In this document: positions 16,663-24,162 of the stretch, in pieces | Position numbering within the stretch: the first letter of the stretch is position 1 | Layout: the number at the start of each line of letters is the position of its first letter | NCBI GenBank assembly: GCA_016184105.1 | Contig: JACPDI010000047.1 | Span: forward strand, 62,001 to 126,000 | DNA from: Acidobacteriota bacterium | GTDB taxonomy: Bacteria; Acidobacteriota; Vicinamibacteria; Vicinamibacterales; 2-12-FULL-66-21 | DNA: 64,000 nt | Direction of reading: 5' to 3' | The notes under the pieces: model-generated | Told to the model about the DNA's origin: nothing | What the model saw: the letters and a program-made list of their open reading frames with translations, nothing else | Databases searched by the model: none | Position numbers and translations under genes: made by a program

Positions 16663-16998
16663 TCAGCGGCTGCGCGCCAGTTCGAGGTCCTGATGCTCGA
16701 AGGCGGAGGCCATGCGATCGATCTCCTGACGGGCGATGCCTTGGCTTGCCGCCTCGGTCCGCCACGTTGACATGGCGCCGGCGACATCGGAGGCGATCTC
16801 CCGCGCCCTCGCGTCCGAAACTTCAAAGTACCCCGCCACCTCGAAGGCAAGCGCGAGCGATGCCGTCGTGTCGTCTTCGGTGATCGCCGTGATAAGGACT
16901 CTGGGGTTGATGTCAGCGGGCACGGGGTTCAGATCATAGGCCGGCGAGAGCCGCCAGCCTTTTTGTCCTTCGTAGACAAGAACTTCCTTGTCCATCAC
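16663..16998 (-). pseudogene. hipA remnant (C-terminal fragment of HipA-type kinase)
   Basis: About 111 residues match only the C-terminal end of HipA-like toxin kinases, beginning at YEGQKGWRLSPAYDLNPVPA and continuing through VLITAITEDD to IDRMASAFEHQDLELA. Full HipA proteins have about 400-440 residues, so the kinase core (ATP-binding and catalytic loop) is missing. The fragment still begins where hipA should start: its GTG/ATG overlaps the TGA of the hipB remnant. An internal deletion that removed the N-terminal three quarters explains this best. It cannot be an active kinase. Confidence 0.75.
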
Positions 16999-17241
16999 GC
17001 ACCCGCCGTCGGCTTCGGTCTGCGGGGCGTGCGGATACGCTTGGGCAGGTGCTCCTCTTCAAGCTGCAGCTCGATGGGATCGTTCTTCGGATCTGCGATG
17101 TCGGCGAGGCGGTCGGCGAGTCCCAGGACGAACAGCACTGTCGCGCAAATCCCCACTGCCACGCCCGGCTCGCCCTTTTCGAGCCGGAGAAGGGTCATGC
17201 GGCTGATGGAGGCGCGCTCGGCTGCGATGACCGTGAAGATT
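16995..17241 (-). pseudogene. hipB remnant (HTH antitoxin) truncated at tRNA-Ala
   Basis: The frame from the tRNA-Ala 3' end reads VIAAERASISRMTLLRLEKG, an Xre-type helix-turn-helix, and then a HipB-like tail rich in acidic and basic residues (LADRLADIADPKNDPIEL). The N-terminal helix and start codon are lost: the frame runs straight into the CCA end of the tRNA gene at 17242. An internal ATG at 17198 would remove half of the HTH. The join at a tRNA 3' end is the usual place for integrase-mediated insertion, so this looks like a scar of an excised or decayed element. Confidence 0.65.
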
Positions 17242-17317
17242 TGGTGGACCTGACGGGAGTCGAACCCGTGACCTCCTGAATGCCATTCAGGCGCGCTCCC
17301 AACTGCGCTACAGGCCC
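17242..17317 (-). tRNA. tRNA-Ala (anticodon GGC)
   Basis: Read on the minus strand from 17317 the 76 bases fold as a tRNA: acceptor GGGCCTG/CAGGTCC, D-arm GCGC-AGTTGGGA-GCGC, anticodon arm CCTGA-ATGGCAT-TCAGG with anticodon GGC, T-arm with TTCGACT, discriminator A and encoded CCA. Its 3' end directly abuts the truncated hipB remnant. A well-spaced promoter lies just upstream at 17345-17373. Confidence 0.95.
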
Positions 17318-17344
17318 ACGTGCGGGTGCGTGAGAGAATCTCTC

Positions 17345-17373
17345 ATTTTATCGAATCGGCACCTTTCCGGCAA
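17345..17373 (-). promoter_or_regulatory. Promoter of tRNA-Ala
   Basis: On the minus strand TTGCCG (17373-17368) and TAAAAT (17350-17345) are separated by 17 bp, 28 bases before the mature 5' end of the tRNA. A GAGAGATTCTCTC palindrome (17343-17331) lies at the predicted transcript start. Confidence 0.6.
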
Positions 17374-17600
17374 CCGCCGAACGCGCACGGTTCGACGCCG
17401 TTGGCGCCAGGTCGAGGTCGGGATCTCCGGTCTGAGCTAAGATTAATAACGCCGCTGTCCTGAACCGCCTTCCTGGGAAGCGGCGACTCGATTCCGCCAC
17501 TCGGCCAGTCAGCCGGCCCACGCCACGCCACGGCACAGAACAGCGTCGTTCCCGTTGACCACACCCGAGGACCGGTGGGCGGAAGGAAGAAGGAGTCTCT

Positions 17601-18356
17601 ATGCGAAGAATTGCTCTCATCATCCCCACATTGGTGGCCGTGCTCGTCGCTCCAGCAGCGCTGGGTGCGCAGACCAATCAACCGGTCCGCGCTGCGTCCG
17701 TTGACCGTCCGTGGTCGGTCGCCCTGGGCGCGGGTCTGACGTCGACCTCTCCTGGCAGCGGCGCGACGCTTGGCGGCGCGCTGGTGCTGGACTTGAGCGA
17801 GCGCGTGGCCGTGGAGGTCACGGGCAGCCGGCTGGCGGCCCGACGCGGCAGCGACGGCGTGACGCTCGGCGGAAGCGTGCTCCTGAACCTCCTGCGCGGC
17901 GAACCGAAGGCCATGCCGTTCGTCTCGCTCGGGGCGGCCGTGGTTCGCACGAGTTTCGACATGGACAGCGCGGAATTCCTGGGCCGCATGGCGGGCGCAT
18001 TCGGGCCCGGCGCGACGATGGTCCCGTTCCAGGGGAGTCCTCACGGCGGCATGATGCAGGGGCCCTACGCGGGGCCAAACTACTGGACCGGCGCGTGGAC
18101 GAACGGTCCGACCGTGGACCTGTCGAGCATGCCGATGTTCTACCAGCAGCGGCTCGGCCCGATGCAGATCGGCGCCGACGGTCGCTGGGGCATGCGCTCG
18201 TTCACCGACCCGGCCCTGAGCGTCGGCGGGGGCGTGCGGTTCGGCGTGTCGGAGCGGTTCTATGTCCGCCCGGACGTTCGCGCGCTGATCCTGATGGCGG
18301 ACGGCGATCGCGACACGATCGGGATGTTCACGGTCGCCGCCGGGATGACGTTCTGA
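17601..18356 (+). CDS. Secreted beta-barrel-like outer membrane protein
   Basis: The 251-residue protein begins with a signal peptide ending near LGAQTNQ. The mature part has alternating hydrophobic strands, for example WSVALGAGLTST, GALVLDLSERVAVEVTGSRL and the closing strand FTVAAGMTF with a C-terminal phenylalanine, which is typical of a small outer-membrane beta-barrel. A glycine-, proline- and methionine-rich insert occupies about residues 130-190. No specific family was recognised. Its TGA overlaps the ATG of the next gene (TGATG), so the two are coupled. Confidence 0.75.
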   Translation: MRRIALIIPTLVAVLVAPAALGAQTNQPVRAASVDRPWSVALGAGLTSTSPGSGATLGGALVLDLSERVAVEVTGSRLAARRGSDGVTLGGSVLLNLLRGEPKAMPFVSLGAAVVRTSFDMDSAEFLGRMAGAFGPGATMVPFQGSPHGGMMQGPYAGPNYWTGAWTNGPTVDLSSMPMFYQQRLGPMQIGADGRWGMRSFTDPALSVGGGVRFGVSERFYVRPDVRALILMADGDRDTIGMFTVAAGMTF

Positions 18357-19285
18357 TGCGATCGATCGCGTCCGCACTCGCGTTCGTCGTGCTGGGCGCC
18401 GCCGGACCGGCGGCCGCGCAGGAGGAAGCGCGGCCATTCGACGCCGGGCAGCAAGTCACCCTGCTGATCCCGGCCCCGCTGTTGACCGCGCGATCACCAC
18501 TGTGGTTCGACTCCCGTTCGGTGCTGGTCGTCGAGATCGCCGGCGCGCCCGGCGCCCTCCGCATCGGCGACTCGGACGACTGGCGGAGCGCCGGCTGGCC
18601 GTCGATGCTACCACTCGAGGTGCGGCGCTCGCGCACGCGCGGCGGTATTACGCAGGTGGATCTGCGGAGCGAGCGTGAGATCGTGCGACTCGAATTCGCC
18701 GATGGCCTCGATGCCACGCGGGCCTTGCGCGAAGTGGTCGTGGAAGGACCGCCCTCCGGCCCGGCGGCGCGCGCCGCGCTCGATCATCTCTATGCGCTCC
18801 TCGCCGGCCGCTGGTTCGATCGCGAGACGCTGGCGCTGTCCCACGACACACGACTCGCGCTCGTGCGCCTCGCCCACGCGCGGGGGACCCGCGTGGCGTT
18901 TTCCGCCGCCGTCTACAGGGACCGGCGGTACCTCTCGCTGGATCTTGGAAGCGCCGCCCCCATCCTGACAGCGCTGCAGCCGAACGCTCCGGCACGGGCC
19001 GCCCCTCTCTTCAACGACGACCTGCTCGGCGCGGCCAGGGAGGTGTGGCGAGTTACCGGCGGAGTGCCGGGCTTCGAGGGGATTCGTCTGACCGTGCGCC
19101 TCCCGCACCGCCAATCAGCCGGTGCGGTCGCCACGCGCGACGGCGACTCCATCGCGTGGTACGCTCCACGCGACCTGGTCGGCCGGTTTGCCGCCGACGA
19201 CATCACGGGTCAACAACTCGTGGACGGATCGGTGGTGCTGGTCAACGGGAACCGTGCGCAGATCCTGCTCGGCGCCGCCCGGTGA
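18356..19285 (+). CDS. Secreted protein of unknown function
   Basis: The 309-residue protein starts with a signal peptide (MRSIASALAFVVLGAAGPAA, cleavage near AAAQEE). The mature part is acidic and lacks motifs I recognise. It contains a strand-rich first half (VTLLIPAPLLTA, VLVVEIAGAPGALRIGD) and a second half with DLVGRFAADDITGQQLVDGS near the C-terminus. The ATG at 18356 overlaps the stop of the outer-membrane protein gene, so the two proteins may form an envelope pair. Confidence 0.65.
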   Translation: MRSIASALAFVVLGAAGPAAAQEEARPFDAGQQVTLLIPAPLLTARSPLWFDSRSVLVVEIAGAPGALRIGDSDDWRSAGWPSMLPLEVRRSRTRGGITQVDLRSEREIVRLEFADGLDATRALREVVVEGPPSGPAARAALDHLYALLAGRWFDRETLALSHDTRLALVRLAHARGTRVAFSAAVYRDRRYLSLDLGSAAPILTALQPNAPARAAPLFNDDLLGAAREVWRVTGGVPGFEGIRLTVRLPHRQSAGAVATRDGDSIAWYAPRDLVGRFAADDITGQQLVDGSVVLVNGNRAQILLGAAR

Positions 19286-19306
19286 GAGGGTTTACGTCCG
19301 TGCGGC

Positions 19307-19588
19307 TTGGGGACCGCTCGGCAGCCGGGACCGTACAAGCAGTCAATCCGGAGCGTGACTCGATTGCCCGTGTTCAGCATCCTTTTCTGTCTGCAGATGG
19401 TCGCCGCCGAGTTCCTGTGGGCCTCCGACTTCATCCAGACGCTGGAATCGCCCTCCCGGTACGCCAGGGAAGTGATGGACGCGGCGGAACGGGACGGCAT
19501 CCGGCCGGAACGCGTCGCGTCAGAGCATCTGCCAATCACGATGTGGAGCGAGGTGCTCAAGGCGCAGGCGTCGGTGATATCCAGGTGA
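19307..19588 (+). CDS. Possible small protein, unsupported by family
   Basis: A 93-codon frame lies in the 333-base gap after the secreted protein. It contains a plausible helical stretch (SRYAREVMDAAERDGIRPER) and a hydrophobic N-terminal part, but no recognised domain, no clear ribosome-binding site and an uncertain start (a GTG before TRLPVFSILFC is an alternative). The opposite strand is also open here. The rest of the gap holds nothing I can support. Confidence 0.25.
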   Translation: MGTARQPGPYKQSIRSVTRLPVFSILFCLQMVAAEFLWASDFIQTLESPSRYAREVMDAAERDGIRPERVASEHLPITMWSEVLKAQASVISR

Positions 19589-19618
19589 CGGACACCACCG
19601 ACGGCGAGCCCTCGCGTT

Positions 19619-20143
19619 CTAAGGCAGCACCCTCACGAACCCGAACATCCCGTCGTTGACGAAGTGCGGGAGCACCCCGCAAATGACGAGGTGCGTCCCC
19701 GGATTGTGGAACTGCACCACTTCCACCCGGTCCTGCGGCTGCAGGCTCGGATCGAGCCCCCGGTAGATGCGGTTGTTCGGATCGTCAATCAGTGGCGGTC
19801 CCGGAGGGGCGGTGACCGGTCTGACCAGGCTGGTGTTGATGTCGGACGGCTGCGTCCCCGCGGAGTACACCAGCACGTGGTGGAACCCGCCAATGACGAA
19901 GTTCACGGTCCCCCCAACCTTGATCGTCGTCTCGTGTGGAGTCAGCTGGTGCCCGTTGCGCGTCCTGTCGTTCAGGTTGGGAAACCTGTCGAGCGGCGGA
20001 TCCGTGCGCCAGGACCCGAAGCTGACCGTGGCGTTGGCCAGCGGTCCCTCCAGGGGAGAGTGGTCGTGCCCCCGGGCGGCGGCGAGCGGTGTTACCAGTC
20101 CGGTCGCGAGCACCGACGTCACGAACGTTCGTCGTTCCATCAT
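19619..20143 (-). CDS. Exported cupredoxin-like copper protein
   Basis: The protein of about 174 residues starts at MMERRTFVTSVLATG, a twin-arginine-like export signal. The mature domain looks like a type-1 copper cupredoxin: a histidine in VIGGFHHVLVYS and the C-terminal loop CGVLPHFVNDGM, giving the Cys-x4-His-x4-Met ligand spacing. It should act in periplasmic electron transfer or copper binding. It is the third gene after the TonB receptor and PepSY protein on the same strand. An intercistronic hairpin (20153-20175) lies against the GGAGG ribosome-binding site and could tune translation. Confidence 0.75.
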   Translation of the reverse strand: MMERRTFVTSVLATGLVTPLAAARGHDHSPLEGPLANATVSFGSWRTDPPLDRFPNLNDRTRNGHQLTPHETTIKVGGTVNFVIGGFHHVLVYSAGTQPSDINTSLVRPVTAPPGPPLIDDPNNRIYRGLDPSLQPQDRVEVVQFHNPGTHLVICGVLPHFVNDGMFGFVRVLP

Positions 20144-20152
20144 TTCGCCCCT

Positions 20153-20175
20153 CCTTCGGCTCATGCAGCCGGAGG
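20153..20175 (-). promoter_or_regulatory. Intercistronic hairpin over the cupredoxin ribosome-binding site
   Basis: CCTTCGGCT and AGCCGGAGG pair over nine positions (one G-T) around a CATGC loop. On the minus strand its 3' arm contains part of the AAGGAGG ribosome-binding site of the cupredoxin gene, so folding would limit translation. Confidence 0.4.
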
Positions 20176-20261
20176 CGGGGCGGCAACGGGCGTGCCACGA
20201 CGCGGCCGCCGATAATGCGCCGCCATTCGGGCGCGCCACGCTGCCCGGGCTTACGCGCGCG

Positions 20262-20273
20262 GTAAGCGCTTAC
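20262..20273. other. LacI-operator-like palindrome GTAAGCGCTTAC
   Basis: A perfect 12-bp palindrome with central CG overlaps the TAA stop of the PepSY gene (20270-20272) and lies about 120 bases upstream of the cupredoxin start. It matches the general shape of LacI-family operators. No LacI-type regulator is present in the window. Confidence 0.3.
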
Positions 20274-21454
20274 GTCCGACGCGGCGGGCTGCCGCACCTG
20301 GTCCGGGGGGCGAACGGCCAAGGCGGCGCCAGCCTCCATAACCGCTTCCGAATCGTCCGGTTCCACCAGACCACAACGCCGGACGCGGCGAGCACCGCCA
20401 TCGCGAAGCCGACGATGAACCACAGCACCCCGCTCAGGGCGCCCGCGAAGCGCCCGCCGTGGAGGATGCCTAACCATCGGATCGCGCGGTCCCCTACAGG
20501 ACGACCGGCGTATCGGTCTATGCGCACCACCTCCCCCGTGGCCGGATGGAGAAATACCACATCTGCAAACGCCTGGATGCGCTCACCCTCGCCGAGCATG
20601 AGCGCCCGCACCGGCTGCGTGGAACCCGCCGGCAGCTGGAGCGTGTGGACACGTTTGTGCGGCACCGCGGCACGGGCTGCCGCGAGCAGCGTCTCGATCC
20701 GCGCCGGCGGTCGACCGGCGGCGTCCGCAAGATGCTGCTGCGGCTCGGGCGGGCTCACCGGCAACACCGCCGCGATCGGCGTCCGGAACCACAGCGGCCA
20801 GGTGTGATACACGCCCGTGATGGTGATGAGCAGCGTGAGCGGCAGCAGCCAGATGCCCGTCGCGCCGTGCAGATCCCACCATCGCCGCGGCCACGGGGCG
20901 CTCCAGTCGATCCGCAACCCTCTGCCCCAGAGACCGCGGCCGCGCCACCAGATGACGATTCCGGTGACGCACAGCAGCGTGACGCTAAGGCCCCCGATCC
21001 CGTTCACGACGCGGCCCGTGCGGCCGGACAACAGGTTATTATGAAGATCCTCGAGAAACCGCCACCCGCTGTTTCGCCGCGTGATGACCCGGCTGATCTC
21101 GCCCGTGACCGGATGCACCTCCGCGAATGCCCATTGACCACGGTTCAGGAGGAAACCGCCGTACGGCCCGCCGGGCCGCTCCGGGACCACCACCGAGGCC
21201 GCGCGAAAGCCCGGAAGCGCGGCGCGGAGTGCACGCAGGGCCTCGTCGGGCCCGACGGGCAGCTCTCCGCGCGCGACATCGGCGTGCGGCACAGGCGGCT
21301 CCAACAGATCGTGCAGCATGAGCAGGCTGCCGGTGACGCTGGCCACGACGAGGTACAACGCCGTCAGAACGCCCGCCCAGAGGTGCAGCTGGAAGAACCA
21401 GTGGCGGCCGCGCCACTGGCGCGGCCTGTCAAGTATCTGCTCCCAGACCGTCAT
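20270..21454 (-). CDS. PepSY-associated transmembrane protein (siderophore/iron reductase-like)
   Basis: The 394-residue inner-membrane protein has four main hydrophobic segments: FFQLHLWAGVLTALYLVVA near the N-terminus, GGLSVTLLCVTGIVIWW, WLLPLTLLITITGVYHTW and VLWFIVGFAMAVLAASGVVVW. PepSY-like extracytoplasmic domains lie between them. Conserved histidines in the helices (HLWAG, DLHNN, DLHGATG, ILHGG) fit b-type heme ligands. Relatives are encoded beside TonB receptors and reduce or release imported ferric chelates. It directly follows the TonB receptor gene (5 bases) and precedes the cupredoxin, so it belongs to one operon under the composite promoter at 24.05 kb. Confidence 0.87.
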   Translation of the reverse strand: MTVWEQILDRPRQWRGRHWFFQLHLWAGVLTALYLVVASVTGSLLMLHDLLEPPVPHADVARGELPVGPDEALRALRAALPGFRAASVVVPERPGGPYGGFLLNRGQWAFAEVHPVTGEISRVITRRNSGWRFLEDLHNNLLSGRTGRVVNGIGGLSVTLLCVTGIVIWWRGRGLWGRGLRIDWSAPWPRRWWDLHGATGIWLLPLTLLITITGVYHTWPLWFRTPIAAVLPVSPPEPQQHLADAAGRPPARIETLLAAARAAVPHKRVHTLQLPAGSTQPVRALMLGEGERIQAFADVVFLHPATGEVVRIDRYAGRPVGDRAIRWLGILHGGRFAGALSGVLWFIVGFAMAVLAASGVVVWWNRTIRKRLWRLAPPWPFAPRTRCGSPPRRT

Positions 21455-21459
21455 GCGTC

Positions 21460-23838
21460 TCAGAACTGGATGTTGAGACCGGCGGAGACGACAACCCCCG
21501 GATCGCGCTGTGTGCCGGCCACGCGCCGGGCGCTCCCGTCCGGACTGATGATTGTGCGATCGAACCCGAGATCGCGCTGGTTCAACAGGTTTTCGACCCG
21601 TGTGAACAGACCCCAGCGCGAGGAGGCACTCCAGGCGATCGCCGCGTTTAACTTGCCGAAGCCGCCAAACCGCGTGACCACGACATCGTCGTTGAGCCGC
21701 TGTTCCGACAGGCCGCCATCGTCGTAGATCCCGTAGACACTGGCCGCGAGCCGCCTGTGGAGATCGATGTGAGTGCCAAAGCCGGCCACGTAGTTCGGCA
21801 GCGGCGCGAAACGGAGATCGACGTTCGAGGCGCTCGGATTCGTGCTGTCGTCGCGGTAGCTGCGCAGCCACGTGAGGGACGCGAACGGGCGAAGCCTCCA
21901 GACACGCCACTCGGTCCACATCTCGACCCCGCGCGTCCGCGCTGCGTCGTAGAACGGGATCCCCATGCCGGTGTTGCCGAAGTTGAACAGGTCGGACTCA
22001 CGACTCTTGAATACCGCGACGCGGACGGTGCCCGAACCATGCGAGCCGATCGAGACCGGCTGTTCAGCGCCGATTTCAACCGTGTCGGTGGTCGACGGGC
22101 GGAGTCCAACCGCAGGATCCCGGCGAATGAACTGCCCGTTTCCCCACCACAGGTAAAACGCCTTGTTCAACTTGTAACCCGTGGACCACGAGCCGAAGAG
22201 GCGCGTGCGTGCACCCGGGATGACCCACGCGGCTCCCGCATCGTAAGCGGCGCGCGGTTTGTTGCGGAGTCCGTTGTCGATGTTGGCCACGCGAACGCCG
22301 CCGTTCAGCGTGACCGCGCCGATCTCGAACGAGTTGCGCCAGTAGACGGCCTGCTCGCGGAACGAAAAGGCGACCGGCTGTGTCGTGATGTCCTCGAACC
22401 GATCCCACGTCAGGTCGGCGCCGCTGGAACCGCTGTAGGTCACCCCGCCCGCGAGCGGGACGCGCCACTGAATGTTGGCGAACAGCCGGGCGGCACGCTG
22501 GGGCCGATTGCGGCGGGAGACGCCGGTCGCCACGCCGCCAGCGGCGTCTTCAACGCGGTTCTCGTGAAACCAGTTTCCCGTGATGCCGACACCAGCACCG
22601 AAGTTCTCGGACTTGCGCCAGTCGTAGCGGGATGCCAGGAAGTAGTTGGTCTTGTCCGTGTGGTAGTCCTGGCGGATCAGCCGGCCAGCCTGCGTGCTTT
22701 CCTGGAAGTAGTCGTGACGCTCGCCACCGCCGATGTACATTGTCTCCCAGCGTCCGCGGGTGGATGTCTGCACGCCGAGTTTCATGAGACCCGACGCCAG
22801 CCGCAGGCCTTCGATCGGTCGTGGAAACGTGCTGTACGCGCTTCCGTAATCCGCCAGCGAGCTTTGCCCGGCGACGTAGTAATCGACAGGCCCCTTTCCG
22901 CCACCGGTATCGCCCATGAAGATGCCTTCGCCGAGGCTGAGCATTTCCACGCGAAAAGAACTTGCGGGGTTCGCACCGGACCCGCGCTTCAAGTAGTTGC
23001 GGATCACGCCGCCTGACGCCTGGCCGTATGAGACGCCGAGGCCGCCCGTGGCGATACTGAGCGATCGAATCGCGATGGATGGAATGATGGAGGAGAATCC
23101 GGCGGTGTAGCCGCCGTCTTCCGCCGATACGGGGGTGATGTCAATAGACGGATACTGATCGACGGTTTCGACAGTGCCCCAAGCGTGACCGCCGCGGATA
23201 TGCGTGGGAACGCTGAACCTGTCGCGGCCTCCTGCGCCAGCATTCATCACGCCGGGCAGCAGGCGCAAGGCGGCGTAGTTCGCGACCGGGTTCAGACTCG
23301 TGAGTACGTGCCCATCAACTGACGTCACCGACTTGGTCGTGTCGTAACTCCGATCCACGCGGCGGGCCAGATCCTCCTCCCCGCCAGCGAGAACGGTCAC
23401 GGTCGCCGTGACAGGTGCGATGGCCAGCCGCAGGCGAACCGTGCGTTGTTCGGCCGTGCTGATCGATCGCGAGATCGGGGCAAAGCCCCGCGCTGCGACC
23501 CGCACCGTCGCGTTGCCGGACGGCAACCCTTCGAATCTGAACGTGCCATCGGGATTCGTTCGTTGCGTTCGGCCGTGGGTTCCGGCGACTTCAATTACAA
23601 CTTCAGCGCCGGGAATCGGTCGATCCTGGTCGTCGACAACCGTACCGACGACGACATGGGTTGGAGCCGCGGAAACGTCCGACCCGGCTGACGCGCTCGG
23701 GGAGGTCGACAACAGGGCCAACATCACCGAAGCGACCCATGCGGTTGCGATTGAGGGAAATGGAAAATTGCAGCGAAATGCCAGGGAGTGGCCGGGCTTG
23801 CATTCATGCCCGGGCGAAGAACAGACGGCTCGCTTCAT
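21460..23838 (-). CDS. TonB-dependent outer membrane receptor with carboxypeptidase-like N-domain
   Basis: The 792-residue protein has a long N-terminal export region (signal around residues 28-52), a carboxypeptidase-regulatory-like beta-sandwich (VVVGTVVDDQDRPIPGAEV to about residue 145), a plug domain (PVANYAALRLLPGVMN, THIRGGHAWGT) and a C-terminal barrel ending GLNIQF. It should import a substrate such as an iron or copper chelate with energy from TonB. The ATG at 23838 is preceded by AGGAGGG. Transcription probably starts about 210 bases upstream at a promoter with two operator-like palindromes. The 5' leader is opposite a possible small RNA. Confidence 0.9.
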   Translation of the reverse strand: MKRAVCSSPGHECKPGHSLAFRCNFPFPSIATAWVASVMLALLSTSPSASAGSDVSAAPTHVVVGTVVDDQDRPIPGAEVVIEVAGTHGRTQRTNPDGTFRFEGLPSGNATVRVAARGFAPISRSISTAEQRTVRLRLAIAPVTATVTVLAGGEEDLARRVDRSYDTTKSVTSVDGHVLTSLNPVANYAALRLLPGVMNAGAGGRDRFSVPTHIRGGHAWGTVETVDQYPSIDITPVSAEDGGYTAGFSSIIPSIAIRSLSIATGGLGVSYGQASGGVIRNYLKRGSGANPASSFRVEMLSLGEGIFMGDTGGGKGPVDYYVAGQSSLADYGSAYSTFPRPIEGLRLASGLMKLGVQTSTRGRWETMYIGGGERHDYFQESTQAGRLIRQDYHTDKTNYFLASRYDWRKSENFGAGVGITGNWFHENRVEDAAGGVATGVSRRNRPQRAARLFANIQWRVPLAGGVTYSGSSGADLTWDRFEDITTQPVAFSFREQAVYWRNSFEIGAVTLNGGVRVANIDNGLRNKPRAAYDAGAAWVIPGARTRLFGSWSTGYKLNKAFYLWWGNGQFIRRDPAVGLRPSTTDTVEIGAEQPVSIGSHGSGTVRVAVFKSRESDLFNFGNTGMGIPFYDAARTRGVEMWTEWRVWRLRPFASLTWLRSYRDDSTNPSASNVDLRFAPLPNYVAGFGTHIDLHRRLAASVYGIYDDGGLSEQRLNDDVVVTRFGGFGKLNAAIAWSASSRWGLFTRVENLLNQRDLGFDRTIISPDGSARRVAGTQRDPGVVVSAGLNIQF

Positions 23839-23853
23839 AACGCACCCTCCTGC

Positions 23854-23882
23854 TTGCGCGCGACGAAGCGTGGCCGTACACT
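23854..23882 (+). promoter_or_regulatory. Plus-strand promoter for a possible antisense RNA
   Basis: TTGCGC (23854-23859) and TACACT (23877-23882) are spaced by exactly 17 bp on the plus strand. No plus-strand gene follows; the next plus-strand signal is a strong terminator at 23952-23985. Confidence 0.45.
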
Positions 23883-23888
23883 ACCGGC

Positions 23889-23985
23889 GTCGGACGCTCT
23901 CATGCGCGCAGCGCGTGAACGGTTCTCTCCAGGACCGAGCGGTTCGACTTACCCGCCGTGTGTGGCGCACGCGGCGGGTTTTTTT
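23889..23985 (+). ncRNA. Candidate small RNA antisense to the TonB-receptor leader
   Basis: A transcript starting near 23889 and ending in the T-tract at 23985 would be about 97 bases long and has no convincing open frame. Its 3' end is a textbook intrinsic terminator. It would be fully complementary to the 5' leader of the TonB-receptor mRNA, about 50 bases upstream of the start codon, so it could act in cis. The evidence is the promoter and terminator only. Confidence 0.4.
23952..23985 (+). terminator. Strong intrinsic terminator (plus strand)
   Basis: CCCGCCGTGTG and CACGCGGCGGG pair over 11 positions (one G-T) around a TGGCG loop and are followed by seven T residues. It points along the plus strand although no plus-strand protein gene precedes it. 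Confidence 0.7.
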
Positions 23986-24028
23986 GTTGTGGAACGAGTG
24001 TCGATGCGTTCTATGAGAGCAACTTCAT

Positions 24029-24086
24029 AAACTTGAGACTCGTTCTCATTTTGTGCAGGATATCTCGGACCAATTTGGTCGGTCAA
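24029..24086 (-). promoter_or_regulatory. Composite promoter of the TonB-receptor operon with two operator-like palindromes
   Basis: On the minus strand TTGACC (24086-24081) is followed 18 bp later by TATCCT (24062-24057). The spacer holds the inverted repeat CGGACC-N5-GGTCGG (24066-24082), of TetR-operator type. A perfect TGAGA-N5-TCTCA palindrome (24034-24048), flanked by AAAA and AGTTT and similar to a Fur box, covers the predicted transcript start. The same arrangement recurs at 44722-44776. Confidence 0.6.
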
Positions 24087-24162
24087 GCTCAAAATGCCCG
24101 ACCACGTCCGCCCGGCGGCGCGAGAGGCTGATTCGCGGGTTTGTGGGGGGCCGTCGGTTGCC

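Noticed and set aside
23839-24028. Riboswitch (cobalamin or other) in the TonB-receptor leader
   Set aside because: No B12-box or other consensus core was found; the strongest structure is the terminator hairpin, whose T-tract is on the opposite strand.
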